DNA of 64,000 nt. Source: Antitrichia curtipendula. Taxonomy: Eukaryota; Streptophyta; Bryopsida; Hypnales; Leucodontaceae. The position numbers were made by a program, and so were the translations under genes. A model generated the notes under the pieces. The model did no database searches, had not been told where the DNA came from, and was given only the letters and a program-made list of their open reading frames with translations. The stretch covers positions 18,104,001 through 18,168,000 of the forward strand of contig OX579635.1 in the NCBI GenBank assembly GCA_951230915.1. The letters are read 5' to 3'. How positions within the stretch are numbered: position 1 is the stretch's first letter; the number at the start of each line of letters is the position of its first letter. Shown in pieces: positions 49,950-60,872 of the stretch.

Positions 49950-50110
49950 TTGGAGGGCTCAAGGAGTGCACTTAGTTCTATTACTACAACAAACCACGTG
50001 CAAACAAGTGTTTTTTAATAAACTGTAATTTCAACCTAAAATTTTGAGCATTGTTTAATAATGACTATAGGTTTCTGTTACCAAAATTTCCAACTCAAAT
50101 AAAATATTAA

Positions 50111-51056
50111 CCCCTAAAGGTTTTTGACTATGTTTTCACAAAAAAACGCTCCCAAACTGCCATTTCTAGTACAAGTACCAAATTTTGGAAAAAAAGCATT
50201 TTTGGACACATGTAACCGTAGGATCTTGTATTAAACTAGTTTGAGAAGATGTGGAAAAAATTTCAGAAATTTCCACCATGTAGATTGCATGATATTAGCA
50301 TTTGAAGTGACAAAAACCCTTTTTTTGTCCCTGCGAAAAATCGGGCAGCTGCACTTCACATGGTCACATTTGTATGAAAAAATGTACAAAATGGTGGTAA
50401 CTCTTTGGATTCATTCTTCAAAGCAAGTTAGCTACATGCTTGAAAAATTTCAGATCATTTGGAATTGTACAACATATAGGAAAAAAATAGTAAGTAGAAA
50501 GAAGTAGAAAATGATTCAAAACACTAAATTGTTAAGGATTTAATTATGGAATTGAAAAATGCCAATTCAAACATTTGTAATGTTGTAATAAACAATCTAC
50601 ACCTTGTGTTTATATTTTTTTCCAGAAATATTGAAAATTGAGTTAAATAAAGGACTTCAAAGCTTATTTTAGAGTAGAGATTCCATAACTACCCGCAAAC
50701 TACCCACAACTAAAATTCCTCATAACTTTCATCTCATAAATCAAAGTGGAATGATTCAAAGCTTTCCTTGTGCACATAAATCTAGAGAACCAATTTCAAA
50801 TTTTTATTTCTCTAGAAAATGATTTTTAAAGAAGTTTTTTTTGCTGCCCGGGCTGCCCGCCGAACAATGAAAACTACATATCATACTATAACTTTTTAAC
50901 CATGTGGTCAAAAGTTATGAAAATTGTTGGGCCCTAAAGCTACTCCTCGGGCACATCTTGTGTGAAAATTTCAAAGAAAAAAAATAAAAATTCCATTCGT
51001 GGTGAGCTGCCCCAAAACGCTATGTTGTCAAAAAACGGTGTTTGGTCCTTTAGGGG
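50111..51056. mobile_element. TTAA-flanked short element TT17 (946 bp), nested
   Basis: TTAA at 50107-50110 and 51057-51060. Left end CCCCTAAAGGTTTTTGAC; right end, reverse-complemented, CCCCTAAAGGACCAAACACC. It sits inside the hAT-like element 49958-51521. The other copy of that host (664-1224) continues across the insertion point with a 4-base TTCA (TGAA on this strand) instead of TTAA...TTAA. That gives a paralogous near-empty site and fixes the element borders and the 4-bp duplication. It contains GCTGCCCGGGCTGCCCGCC near 50845. Non-coding. Confidence 0.9.
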
Positions 51057-51368
51057 TTAAATGATTTCTAGAAGAGGTTGAAAATTAACTAAAATGGCAT
51101 GTTTTTCAACTCAAATAATTATAGAGAACACATTTAGATGACCATTGAATCAATATTCAACTAAAAAATGAGCTTTCAATAGAGAGTTACTTTAAGGAAT
51201 TTTTTGTTCATTTTAAAAAAAAAACTTCTTATATAATATAGGGGTGTGAAAGTTATTTTTCAGTTCTATAGTGTATCTTTTTACTTCAAAAATTTGTAAC
51301 TAATTATTATTAACAAATAAAAATATCAATAATTCAAAACATAAACTTTCAAAGTAGAAAAATCTATT

Positions 51369-51372
51369 CATA

Positions 51373-51429
<57 letters not shown>
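51369..51429. repeat. TA then poly-T low-complexity tract
   Basis: (TA)n of about 25 bases running into a T run of more than 30, inside the hAT-like element Q2. Confidence 0.9.
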
Positions 51430-51434
<5 letters not shown>

Positions 51435-51529
51435 TAAATTCAAAATTCAAAAAGTATAGAGGGGGTCCAAAGTTTTGTTTGCACATGCTTTCTAATGGAT
51501 ACTCTAAGTGAACTCCCCGGGTTGGAGGG

Positions 51530-53881
51530 ATGACTCTATATAACCAATATGGGCTTAAGTGCATTTTCATGTTGTTTTGTGATTCTTTCATTTTTTTTCC
51601 ATTTTTTCTTTGCTAGTTTGTCAACTTCTTGAATCCCTTGTACATATGTATTTATGCATGTATACTTTATGGAGGTATATGGAGGTCTTATGATACTATA
51701 ATTGTTTGATTATTTCTATGCAAATTAGTTTATTTGGATGGTTGTTTCAAAGTGCAAGGTGTTTGACTTGTGTATTTATGACGTAGAGGGGATTAAGGCT
51801 ATTTGTAAATATATCGATAGATTTGGTATTGTTTTATAAAAGAATTAATTTTTCCTGTATTGTTGTGAATTGAATCCTAATGATGTTTTGGAATCTAGAG
51901 AATCTTTAGCCAATATTTATATTATTATTTTTTATTATAAATTTTATATCTTGTTGTGTCTTTTACCATTAAGGGCGGGTGATATGAATGATTTGTTTGT
52001 AGAATAATTATCCATGTTATATTTAGTATATTAATTTTTTTATATTCAAGGTATGATGTAATTGGAATATGATGAGTGGATCTGTTTGTGGGCTTTTAAG
52101 CTTTGTTCAACAAGGGCAAGGATTTGACTTTTGTATTTTGAAGTGTAGAGGTCGGGTTTATTGTATATGCATTTGTGATGTTAGATGTTATGTAATGGTA
52201 TATTTAAGGAAATTTTTGAATTTTGGGAGTGGGAACATGTGGTTATTGTGGTATATGCAATATATGTAATACGCTAGTGATTTTGTTTCATTTGTAGATT
52301 AATTTAGTTCATTTTTGGTGGCATTTTGAACGTAAGTGTATTTTCTTGAAAATGCATTAGTACATGAATATTGGGAATGGTGGTTTGTATGGTGGTTTGT
52401 CCATATACCATTTTGGATTTTATTTTATTACTAAATTGTGATATTTGGTGGGCTTGTATATATTGCTAATCTAACCCAATGGATTGCTCGTTCAATGAAT
52501 TCTTTACAGGGAGCATCCTTGTCCATTATTTTATAAACAATGGGCCTATTGATCCAAAGATTTTGTCTCTTGAAAAATGTGAATTATATGAAAATATGGA
52601 TGTTGGGCATGTTGTGGATCATGAGAATTATGAATGTTGAATATGTAGCATATTAATTGTGAAATTGTTTTGTTTCAACACTATTAGAAAACCATGACTG
52701 AAACAATAAAAAATCAACTAATTTGTGTTGTTCGGGGCACTAGAATGACCGTTTTCACAAATTTTTGAACTTTATGTGAAAATCAACAAAATGGCGCCTA
52801 CTTTCTATTGATTTGAGTACTGCAATGACCGAATCAGCAGAATTTTAGGGAATATATAATTTTTTTGGAATATTTTGGAAACTAATTCTTTTTAAAGAAT
52901 TTTATTTAAAAAAAAATTCTATCAAACATTATGAACTTTCAATCTATAAGTGGTACTATTGTGTGTTTTTTTTATGTGATCTCTAATATGTTTAGTTTGA
53001 ATTTGTATGATTACAAGTCAAAAAATTATTGATGAAACTTATCAAAATGTTGGCTTTTTGTTCAAAATAGAGCAAATTTCAAGAAACTCAAAAAAGGCTT
53101 TGGGCATTTAGGTGTAAAGGTTACGATGAGGAACAATTTAGAATTTGGAATAAGATCATTCATCAAATGATATAGTTACTAGTGTATTTTCCTAAATCTT
53201 GTGGAAATCTTAATATCTGAAGATTGCAATTGCCCAAAACTCATCCTTTACTTATTCATTTTTTGTACTACCATTTGCCTTTTCTGGCTTCCTTATAAAG
53301 ATTGTTGAGTGGCATGAAGAATATGCTATCATTTTGAGAATATATTACCAAAACTATCCTATTAAATTTATTATTTTATGAAATCTTGGTCAATACACCA
53401 AATTTCAATTTCACTAAGCAAAACTTTTTATTTTGATAAATTGTTTTGTGTGCTTTTCATTGTGTTACATAATAATTGATTGAAAATTTTAGGTGATGAA
53501 TATTTCAAATTTTATTGTAGAAACATTTAAGAAGCATCAATGTATTCATCTCACTTTGTGAAAAAATGCACATTACTTAAGAAAAATTTACATTAGAAAG
53601 AACTCAATGTCAAGGTGTTGCCTTTCCAAATTTTATAAAATAAGTATTTTTAAATTGTACATATATTTTTCTAATTGACCCTTATATTATGATACTTCTA
53701 TATGTTTAAGCATGATGGTTCAATTGGTTTGTTCAAATTAATTATAATTTTGAAAAATTTGATGTACTAATTTTTTATTAGACTTCATAGTCGGGTTGCA
53801 AGACTTTTTGGAGGGTAATTTACAATAGAATTTATTTATTTAAGCTAAATCATTCACAACTCGGTGTTTTTTAAACTCAAC
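51530..53881. other. AT-rich stretch with element relics, no gene
   Basis: No coding exon. About 52919-53113 matches the right half of the 3990-4611 element (ATTATGAACTTTCAATCTAT, GGGCATTTAGG). About 53395-53580 resembles one arm of the 4690-6399 foldback family (ACACCAAATTTCAATTT...). Both are relics. Confidence 0.5.
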
Positions 53882-54222
53882 AGACTTTAGAGGCTGTTTT
53901 GGCATAGTAGAACAACCTTCAAAAAAAAACTTTGAACTAAGAAAAGTTATAAAGTCAAGCTAAATTACACCTCCAAAAATCTGTTTGTGATTTTTAGCCT
54001 CTAATCAAAAGTTACGGATAAAAATCAGAGAGGGTGTAGAAAGAAATATTTTTTTTTACATTTTCAAACATCCTCTCTGATTTTTTTCCATAACTTTTGA
54101 TTGAAGGCTCGAAATCACAAACGGATTTTTTATGATGAAATTTAACTCGATTTCACAGCTTTTTTTAGTTCAAAGTATTTTGAAAGAAGTTGTTCTACTA
54201 TGTCAAAACAACCTCCAAAGTC
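53882..54222. repeat. foldback inverted repeat FB3 (341 bp)
   Basis: Arms of about 165 bp: GACTTTAGAGGCTGTTTTGG at the left is mirrored by CCTCCAAAGTCC at the right. Inner blocks such as TCAAAAGTTACGG against CCATAACTTTTGA, and AAAATCAGAGAGG against CCTCTCTGATTTTT, meet around a centre near 54052. Unrelated in sequence to the 4690-6399 foldbacks. Confidence 0.8.
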
Positions 54223-54797
54223 CTCTAGTTTTACAAAACAAATGAAAAATAATTAGAGAAACTAGTTAAATAAATTTCTACCCCCCTTACATGCATGCAA
54301 TAGTTTGGATAGTGCAATGGCAACATCCTTGGACTCAAATAAGAGGTCTAAGGTTCCATTCTCAATGGCAGCGCCTTGTATGGAGGCCTTACATGGCCTG
54401 CCCATATAGATGTATAAAATACTTTTCATATTGCCCGGATTTTACGGGCAGCTCAAGAATTTTTTTATTTTTTTATATTATTATTTTTAAAACGTTCAAA
54501 ATCCAAAAATTAAATTAAATTAATTTTTCTGGATTTGTGCAAAACAACAAAATCAACCAACAAATTTCAATTGATTTTTGTCCAAAACAACGCGTCCAAA
54601 ACAACAATCGCAATCAACAATTTTTGGTTGTTTAGGACGTAGATTTTTCTATTAGTGCGCTCACTCTATCTGTCACTCTAGACTCACTTTCCTAAAATTT
54701 CAAATAATTAGACTATCCATTGTTTGCCCAAGTCTTGCAACAAACAACAACTTTTTTATAACCTTTGATGTCTTGAAACAACGAATCCAACAAACTA

Positions 54798-55713
54798 CTA
54801 CCAGAAACCCCATCTCTTCACATTCAACTTAGAAATACGTTTCAACTTACGTTCTTTCAAGTCCTCAAGTGAATCCAATTTAGAAAGTGCATCTGACAAT
54901 TTTTCAAGACATAATTTCATTTGACTTTTTGACTGCGCGTCTGCAACAGTGAACACTTTTTTTGCCTTTTTTTCTAAATTTAGACAATTTATCGCCCTCT
55001 TGTGCTCTTCGCTGATCCTCCATCCATAACTCTTCCACACCTCAGTAGCTGCAGCCATTGCTCTTGGACTTCCAAATCCCTCGTAGACAAGGTGATCGCC
55101 TAAAATACTATCATGCCGTGAGGGACTGTCAAGTTGACTCCATGTCTTAGACCTTGTTGAACCACCGTCTTCAACCTAGAAATCACCACCTTCATCGTCT
55201 GAGAAACTGCCCCCTCCTTGTTTCATCACTTTCCGCCGTCGCCTAAGTTGCTCACTATTTGTCCACTCATTGTAAGCAACCCAATTTAATTTGCAACCCA
55301 ACTTCTCCTAGTAGTAAAATCCTCTAGCCATACCTAAGTTGATTAGCCTTGAAGACAACAAGCAATGCTTCTAGTAGATTTGCATCTATAGGAGCTCAGA
55401 CTTCCTCACTGTCTCCTCATCCCCTCAAAAACATATAGCGGTGTCCATTCTTATTCACGATAGGTCCTAGAAATTTGCAGAGGTCCTCGTCCATATAATT
55501 GTTTGGTTGCTTCAAATGCTTGGGATTTATACCACCACAATTCAATCCATAGTTTTCAACAAACTCCTTACGGTTGTAACATCTACAATTGATAAGAGGA
55601 AAAAGTTTAGGTGCCTATGTGTAAATTGGTGTACTATAGCCTTGCTTTGCGTGACCTAAGGAAGACCCCTCCAGCTTCAACTTCACTCTTCTACATTGAG
55701 ATGGGCTTGCCAT
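54798..55713 (-). pseudogene. degenerate coding-like region of unknown origin
   Basis: The minus strand has an 86-codon open frame at 55058-54798 (MAAATEVWKSYGWRISEEHK, then a Lys/Leu-rich helical stretch). It is open further upstream, through a segment reading DSPSRHDSILGDHLVYEGFG, as far as a stop. Upstream still, fragments in changing frames look protein-like (from an ATG at 55713, MASPSQCRRVKLKLEG; then CYNRKEFVENYGLNCGG and HRYMFLRG) but are broken by stops. I do not recognise the family. It may be a decayed gene or transposon-encoded protein, or a gene whose introns I have not resolved. Confidence 0.3.
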
Positions 55714-57427
55714 GACCGTAAAACCCTTTTTACGTGAACAATAACAATAAGATACCAACTAGTACAAAGTTGCAAATTGGACAAAAGAACTAAACTTTTG
55801 CGAAGTAAGTTGCAGCGCTTGTAGCAACAACATGTGATCCAAACCGCAAACCCTAAAGGAGAGAGACAATTCTAGAGCTGCACGATCTTCCAACATCTGC
55901 GGCCATTACTCCCCTAATATGGAAACCCATCCCTTCCTTGTTTCCCACTCAGTTCCCCAACATGTACCCAATGGACCAACAATAGTTTTAAAATGAACTC
56001 ATAAGCGGCCAAAAATGAGATATTGTAGTGTGCATGGCTTCTTCTAGTTGTAGGTATGTACCTACAACCCTTTTAAGGTGTTTATGACTTATGTATATAT
56101 AACATTATTACACTATAATATAGAAAGAGTTTAAACATAGACATGTGTCTATAACATATACAACTATAATCATAGACTCTTAGACTCATGGGCTCATAGA
56201 TTCTACACTCACATGCTATCACTCCCCAAAATAATTTACTATGCATGATACAAAATACCTAGGTGTTTATATCATTGCAAATTTGCAAATTGTCATTCAT
56301 CTAATCCAAAGCTACGTCCAAAGTCAATCCTAAGACTTTCCACTATCACTAACTCTTAACACCAAGTGCAAACATACTTTAGTAAGCTTAATATGGTATC
56401 ATTGGAAGGGTTACAACATTAGAATTGGAAAGTGCATTAATAATGAAAACTTACAAATCCAAATTTGAAATGTGTGGAAAAACTTTCAAGTATTTAGAGA
56501 ATGTAGATTTCACAATAATAGAGTTTGTGGTTAAATGAAAATATTTTTTTCAAATTTGCCCAACATGGATAGTAGAATTTTGACCTCTCTTAAAATGAAA
56601 TTTATGCACTAAAAGTAAATTTTTTACAATTACATACTATATCATGTTAGTTACATACATGCCAAATTTTAGAAGTGGTTGAAGAATTTAGCAAAAGATG
56701 CCCAAAATTGCCCAACCTGAGTGTTTAGATTTTTGATGCAACACAACCTTTGATTAGGGCATCTAATCTAAATTTTTTCTCACAAGTAGGTGGATATCTC
56801 CATCATGTGTCAAATTTTCAAAACACATTCCTTTATGTTTTACTTCATCATCACCTACTTGAATTCCAATTGTCCGTTCAATGGACATTCAATCTTCTAG
56901 GAGGTCAACTATTATAGACTATGAAATGGCTTCGATATTTTACATGGGACAATACGGTGGTAATAGGATCTTTAATGAATATTGTTAAATGGTCTTCATC
57001 CTATCTAATACCAAACAATAAAAGACAAAGTCAATGTATGTTTTTGTTGACAAAATTTTGCTAGCTATGTCAAACTTGGCTTATGCCACCAAATACCAAT
57101 ATTCTCATAACAACAGTTGACAAAGAAGGATTCACTAGTTTTGCAAAAAGAATGTTGAATAGAATTGTGTAGCAATAGTGAAGACCACAAAGAATTGTTC
57201 ATTGCTACCAACTCAATGCCCCCCTCATTGCCCCTTCACTGAACATGTTCCTTCCAAAGATAAATGTAAATTCTTGCCCCCCTATTTTGTAATTAGTTCA
57301 TTTTGTATTTCTCAATCAACTTCTTCCAATTACCCTATGTGAAAGTTCAACAAGTTAGTTTTGTAAACAAGTGCCACATGTCTTCTTGTGAATGGTGTGA
57401 GGTGACGTGGATTCCTAAGAATTTGAT
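55714..57427. other. AT-rich spacer, no gene seen
   Basis: No coding exon or clear repeat ends. The last part becomes the 5' flank of the SPIRAL1 gene. Confidence 0.5.
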
Positions 57428-58200
57428 GTGGAAATTCATCAATTTCGGCACCTAAGTGCTCGCTCAAACCTTCACGTAAGGTCCAAATTCGAATCCGATT
57501 CATTCAAATTTCTTGAATTTGATTCTGCGAGGCCTAAACAAGAAGCTCCTGTGGATGAAAAGATGGATGAAAAGATCGGCAGCGAGGGCGGCAATTCAGT
57601 TCGTTCTCCTTCGCCGGCAGTGAGGTACCTGGGGCCTGCGATTTCCCCCCTTGTAAGATCGTCTGAAGAAATATCCGACGTTTGCACTGCTCTCTGCCTG
57701 CCTCATCACGAGTCTACCCACCCTAACTCCAGTCTTGCAGTCCCTCTTGTCCCTCTTGTCCCTCTTGTCCCTCTGCCTCCACTTCTCTTCTCCACCGCCC
57801 TCACTTCCCCGTTCTTCCTCGTGTGTGTTCTTCTCCTTCCGCTTCGGCATTCAGGTGCACCGCCTTCACCGGCTTCTTCTGTTACTGCGCATGTTCTTCG
57901 TGTTTTTTCTGGTGCCGTATTTCCATGGGAGTTTTGCTGCATTTGGTGGGATAATGGGAAGATCTGTGCATGTTCGATGGGTCATGCATTTGATGGAGTG
58001 TTGGAGAGCAAGGATATGGGATTGTGGATGCCAGATCTGTGAGCATGGTGGTTGCATTTAGGGAGACCCGGGGGGAGAGTTGGAATGCCGGGAGGGTCTT
58101 GTTTGATCCATTGTCTGACAGCTTTTTTGATTTGAGGTCCGATCTTGTGGGCTTATGAGTGTTGTTTTGTTGAAGCAGATTAAAGCAAGAAGCTCGAGCA
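57428..58200 (+). promoter_or_regulatory. SPIRAL1 5' flank and probable leader
   Basis: GC-richer and strongly CT-rich around 57690-57870, with a 9-bp tandem repeat GTCCCTCTT (about four units) at 57740-57775. A leader intron is possible, from CAG/GTGCAC near 57855 to GAAGCAG near 58181, as is common upstream of plant SPIRAL1-like genes. The 204-codon open frame starting at 57428 is considered incidental. Confidence 0.4.
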
Positions 58201-59264
58201 ATGGTGCGCGGTGGAAGCAGCGGAGGAGGCCAGAGCTCCTTGGGCTACCTCTTCGGGTCTGATGCTGGACCACCGAAGGCAGTAGCCAGGGCGCCTGCCC
58301 CTGAGCCGCAACCAGCTGCTGTTCAGCAGCGAGCGGCTGGGTTTGCGAGGAACAACGCTCCCGAGGAGAAACCTGCGGCTGCACCGCCGGCTCATAAGGT
58401 CGAGGACGCGGGAACCTCTTTGGACATGGGCGCCGCCAAGATGGGCCGAAACTCGAACAACTATCACCGTGCGGATGGACAGAACAACGGCAACTTCATT
58501 ACCGTAATCGTCTCAGATCCCGAGTCCCGTGCTATGCAGTTGAAGTTGCGGTTCCCTAATGCGATGTGCTTGGGTTGCTGCATTGTCTTTAATTCTGGTC
58601 GATTGTATGATGACGTCCCACAGTTCAATAACTGGGACCGAGAATGCCTGCCCTGATAGTGTTGTACTTTTTGTTTCTTGTTTTGTGGAGCTAAGGGTAC
58701 AGTCGTTGTTAACGTGATAAAGATATTGCTCTTTTTCTAAAATCTTGGTTCGTGTTTATGAGAAGGCTGCGGCTGTTCAGATGCTAGTTCTTGCTAGCAG
58801 CATTGAACTTGTCAGTTAGGTCCCATGTGATGCACTGCCATTTGAGGATTAATCGTGTGACCGTTGATCGAGCTTAGGTTTTCGTTGCACTTTCTGTTCT
58901 TTTTCGTTGAGTTCGGTGTGCATTACGAACGAGATGAAATTGTTATTCTTGTCCTGTAATCTTGGTTCATGTTTATAGAAACGATTTGGTTATTAAGGGG
59001 CTTTATGACGATTTTCTGCTCTTCTTTTTTGGCAGCAGCATATGAAAATGTTAGCTGTACTCAGTTGGTGGTCCCTGTTGAAAGGCTTGGTCGAGTGTAG
59101 GTTGTAACTTGTAAGTTCGTTGCCGAGGTGCAACGAATGAGTGCTCGTTATACTCCAACTAATCCGGGAGTGTTCACTTTTGGCTGCAGGATCGTCCTTC
59201 AACTAAGGTTCATGCTGCGCCAGGTGGAGGATCATCTTTGGGCTATCTTTTCGGCGGAGATTAA
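58201..59264 (+). CDS. SP1L: SPIRAL1-like microtubule-associated protein
   Basis: Encodes a 125-residue plant-specific protein that binds cortical microtubules and supports directional cell expansion. Two exons: 58201-58503 (101 codons) and 59190-59264 (24 codons plus TAA), joined at ACC/GTAATC and CTGCAG/GAT in frame. The N terminus SSGGGQSSLGYLFGS is repeated at the C terminus as PGGGSSLGYLFGGD, the hallmark direct repeats of the family. Between them lie a Pro/Ala-rich linker (about 25-66) and the conserved NSNNYHRADGQNNGNFITDR block near the splice junction. The usual Gly at position 2 of the family is Val here. Without splicing the frame would run on to 58656 and lose the C-terminal repeat, so the spliced form is the functional call. 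Confidence 0.93.
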
Positions 59265-60186
59265 ACTCGAGTCGTGTAAATGGAATCCACGGTGCTTGTA
59301 TGGTCTGGTGGAGTGGCTCTTGCAGCAGTTCATCCCAAGGTGTTCGTAGGCTAGCATTTGCTTGGATAACCGTGTGCGCAGTGCCAAGCAGGGGGCGTTT
59401 CTATTGAGATGCATTTTCAGTTTCTGGTGTGCAATAAATTACTGGTGTTCGTGTAGGCCGGAGGTTATAATCCTGCAATGCAACTCCTGAGCCTCTCCCT
59501 TTCTGATCGTAGCTGCTGGCAACTGTTGGGAGCTTCCCGTTTTAATTAAGGCCTGTTCACGCACTGACTGGTTGTCAAGGATTCAACCACTAGTTCCGCA
59601 GTGGGTGCTGAACTGTGTTCCCCTCTGAACTGCGATACCTGGAGCTTTTTTTAGCAGTTTTGATCTCTCTAGGAACAGGGTCATTTTTCATATTTTTGCG
59701 TTCTACCAGTGGAATTGTCCATTCTTCTGTTTACTAAATAGTAGCTCTACTGTACTGAATCTCTTCGATGAGGTTAGCAGGACTCTGCTCATGTTGTTCA
59801 TACGGCTCTGACCGCATTTTCATAGTGCAATTGTTTTAAGAGCTTTCAGTTATTGCTGCCGGCTCCAATGTAGCACTGGCTTACCGATTTCCCTTGTTTG
59901 GCATGACGTTCTCTCCCAAGTCCCAACTGTGCGATTTTTCCTCCGATGCTATAGCTTGATATGGGTAGTTCACCTTGCTGATCAGAGCTGCACATCTTGA
60001 TGTAGGTTATGTGTCGGTGACATTTGACCCTTGTATATGTTCTATTGAACGGATTGTATTCTAAGTATTTGAGAAGGTTGCAATGGACCGTTGGCTGTTT
60101 CAGATACTAATTTTCGCACATCTCTGTCATCCATTCCTGCAATTCGGGGAATGCTCTCCTTCTGCCTCCAGTGGAAGGTGGCATGG
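59265..60186. other. SPIRAL1 3' flank up to tRNA
   Basis: No gene. The proximal part is probably the 3' untranslated region. Short segments resemble the SPIRAL1 intron (for example AATCTTGGTTC(G/A)TGTTTAT at 58741 and 58960). Confidence 0.4.
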
Positions 60187-60260
60187 GTCTGGTTGGTGTA
60201 GTTGGTCATCACGCTAGTCTCACACACTAGAGGTCCCCAGTTCGAACCTGGGATCAGACA
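60187..60260 (+). tRNA. tRNA-Val (anticodon CAC)
   Basis: A 74-nt cloverleaf. The acceptor strands GTCTGGT and ATCAGAC pair with one G-T wobble, with discriminator A at 60260. The D arm is GTGTAGTTGGTCATCAC. The anticodon stem is CTAGT/ACTAG with loop CTCACAC (anticodon CAC at 60221-60223). The variable loop is AGGTC. The T stem is CCCAG/CTGGG around TTCGAAC. No intron, and no encoded CCA, as expected for a nuclear gene. Decodes GUG. A T5 tract at 60270-60274 can serve as Pol III terminator. Confidence 0.95.
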
Positions 60261-60269
60261 TGCCGAGCC

Positions 60270-60274
60270 TTTTT
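60270..60274 (+). terminator. Pol III terminator of tRNA-Val
   Basis: Run of five T nine bases after the tRNA discriminator base. Confidence 0.6.
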
Positions 60275-60741
60275 ATTTTGCCACCTTCGTGTAATTCCGT
60301 GTAGCTTAAATGTATGGGTGCAGACATGTTATGATGGAAGACTCCCTCATCTTCTGGTTGTACAGTAGGGTCCAAAAGTATTTCGAATTTTGGATGTGCT
60401 CCCAGTTCTGTGCTTCAAAACCAGTTGCATTCAATTGCATGTACCTACGTCAGTATGTATTATTTTTTCACCAAATCAATTGCAACTTGTAAAGCCATCA
60501 GTGGTCTTTACTCACCACCTGTTGATCATGAGCAAATGTCAAAAATTAAAAGATTTGGCTGTAATTAGAAAATGGTGTTGTCATGAGCAGAGACATGCAA
60601 CTTCCCTTTTGAAGCTCCTGGCGCCACCTCATTGTCTTGATGGCATGTATTCATTGCAAGGTTTAGTGTATAAAGTTGAAGATTACAACATGGAGTGTCG
60701 CACAGATGAGATATGGTGGCTTGAAGTTGTATTGCAGGTAG

Positions 60742-60837
60742 GAGCGTTGGAGTTGCATTTTTTGTTCTCTTGGTGATTGAATCTGTTGAGAGCGTTGGAG
60801 TTGCATTTTTTGTTTTCTTGGTGATTGAATCTGTTGA
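60742..60837. repeat. 48-bp tandem duplication inside the Tc1 element
   Basis: Two adjacent copies (60742-60789 and 60790-60837) beginning GAGCGTTGGAGTTGC and ending CTGTTGA differ by one base (CTCTT versus TTCTT). They lie between the left TIR and the transposase start. Confidence 0.88.
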
Positions 60838-60872
60838 TTTTCAGATTGTGCATTGGGTTAGTGAGAGTTACC

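Larger units (their letters stand above)
49958..51521. mobile_element. hAT-like short TIR element, interrupted copy (Q2)
   Basis: Left end CTCAAGGAGTGCACTTAG and right end, reverse-complemented, CCCGGGGAGTTCACTTAG. An exact 8-bp direct repeat TTGGAGGG flanks it at 49950-49957 and 51522-51529. Without the nested TTAA element (946 bp plus one TTAA) it is about 614 bp, close to the 561-bp copy at 664-1224. The excess length is partly a TA then poly-T tract at about 51370-51429. No coding capacity. Confidence 0.82.

Noticed and set aside
57428..58042. 204-codon open frame upstream of SPIRAL1
   Set aside because: Lies in a CT-rich leader-like region with a 9-bp tandem repeat, shows low-complexity residues and no family motif. 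Better explained as SPIRAL1 5' flank and leader.
58504..58656. Read-through of SPIRAL1 exon 1 to a 151-codon product
   Set aside because: It loses the conserved C-terminal GGGSSLGYLFGG repeat, which is encoded in frame after a canonical GT-AG intron.
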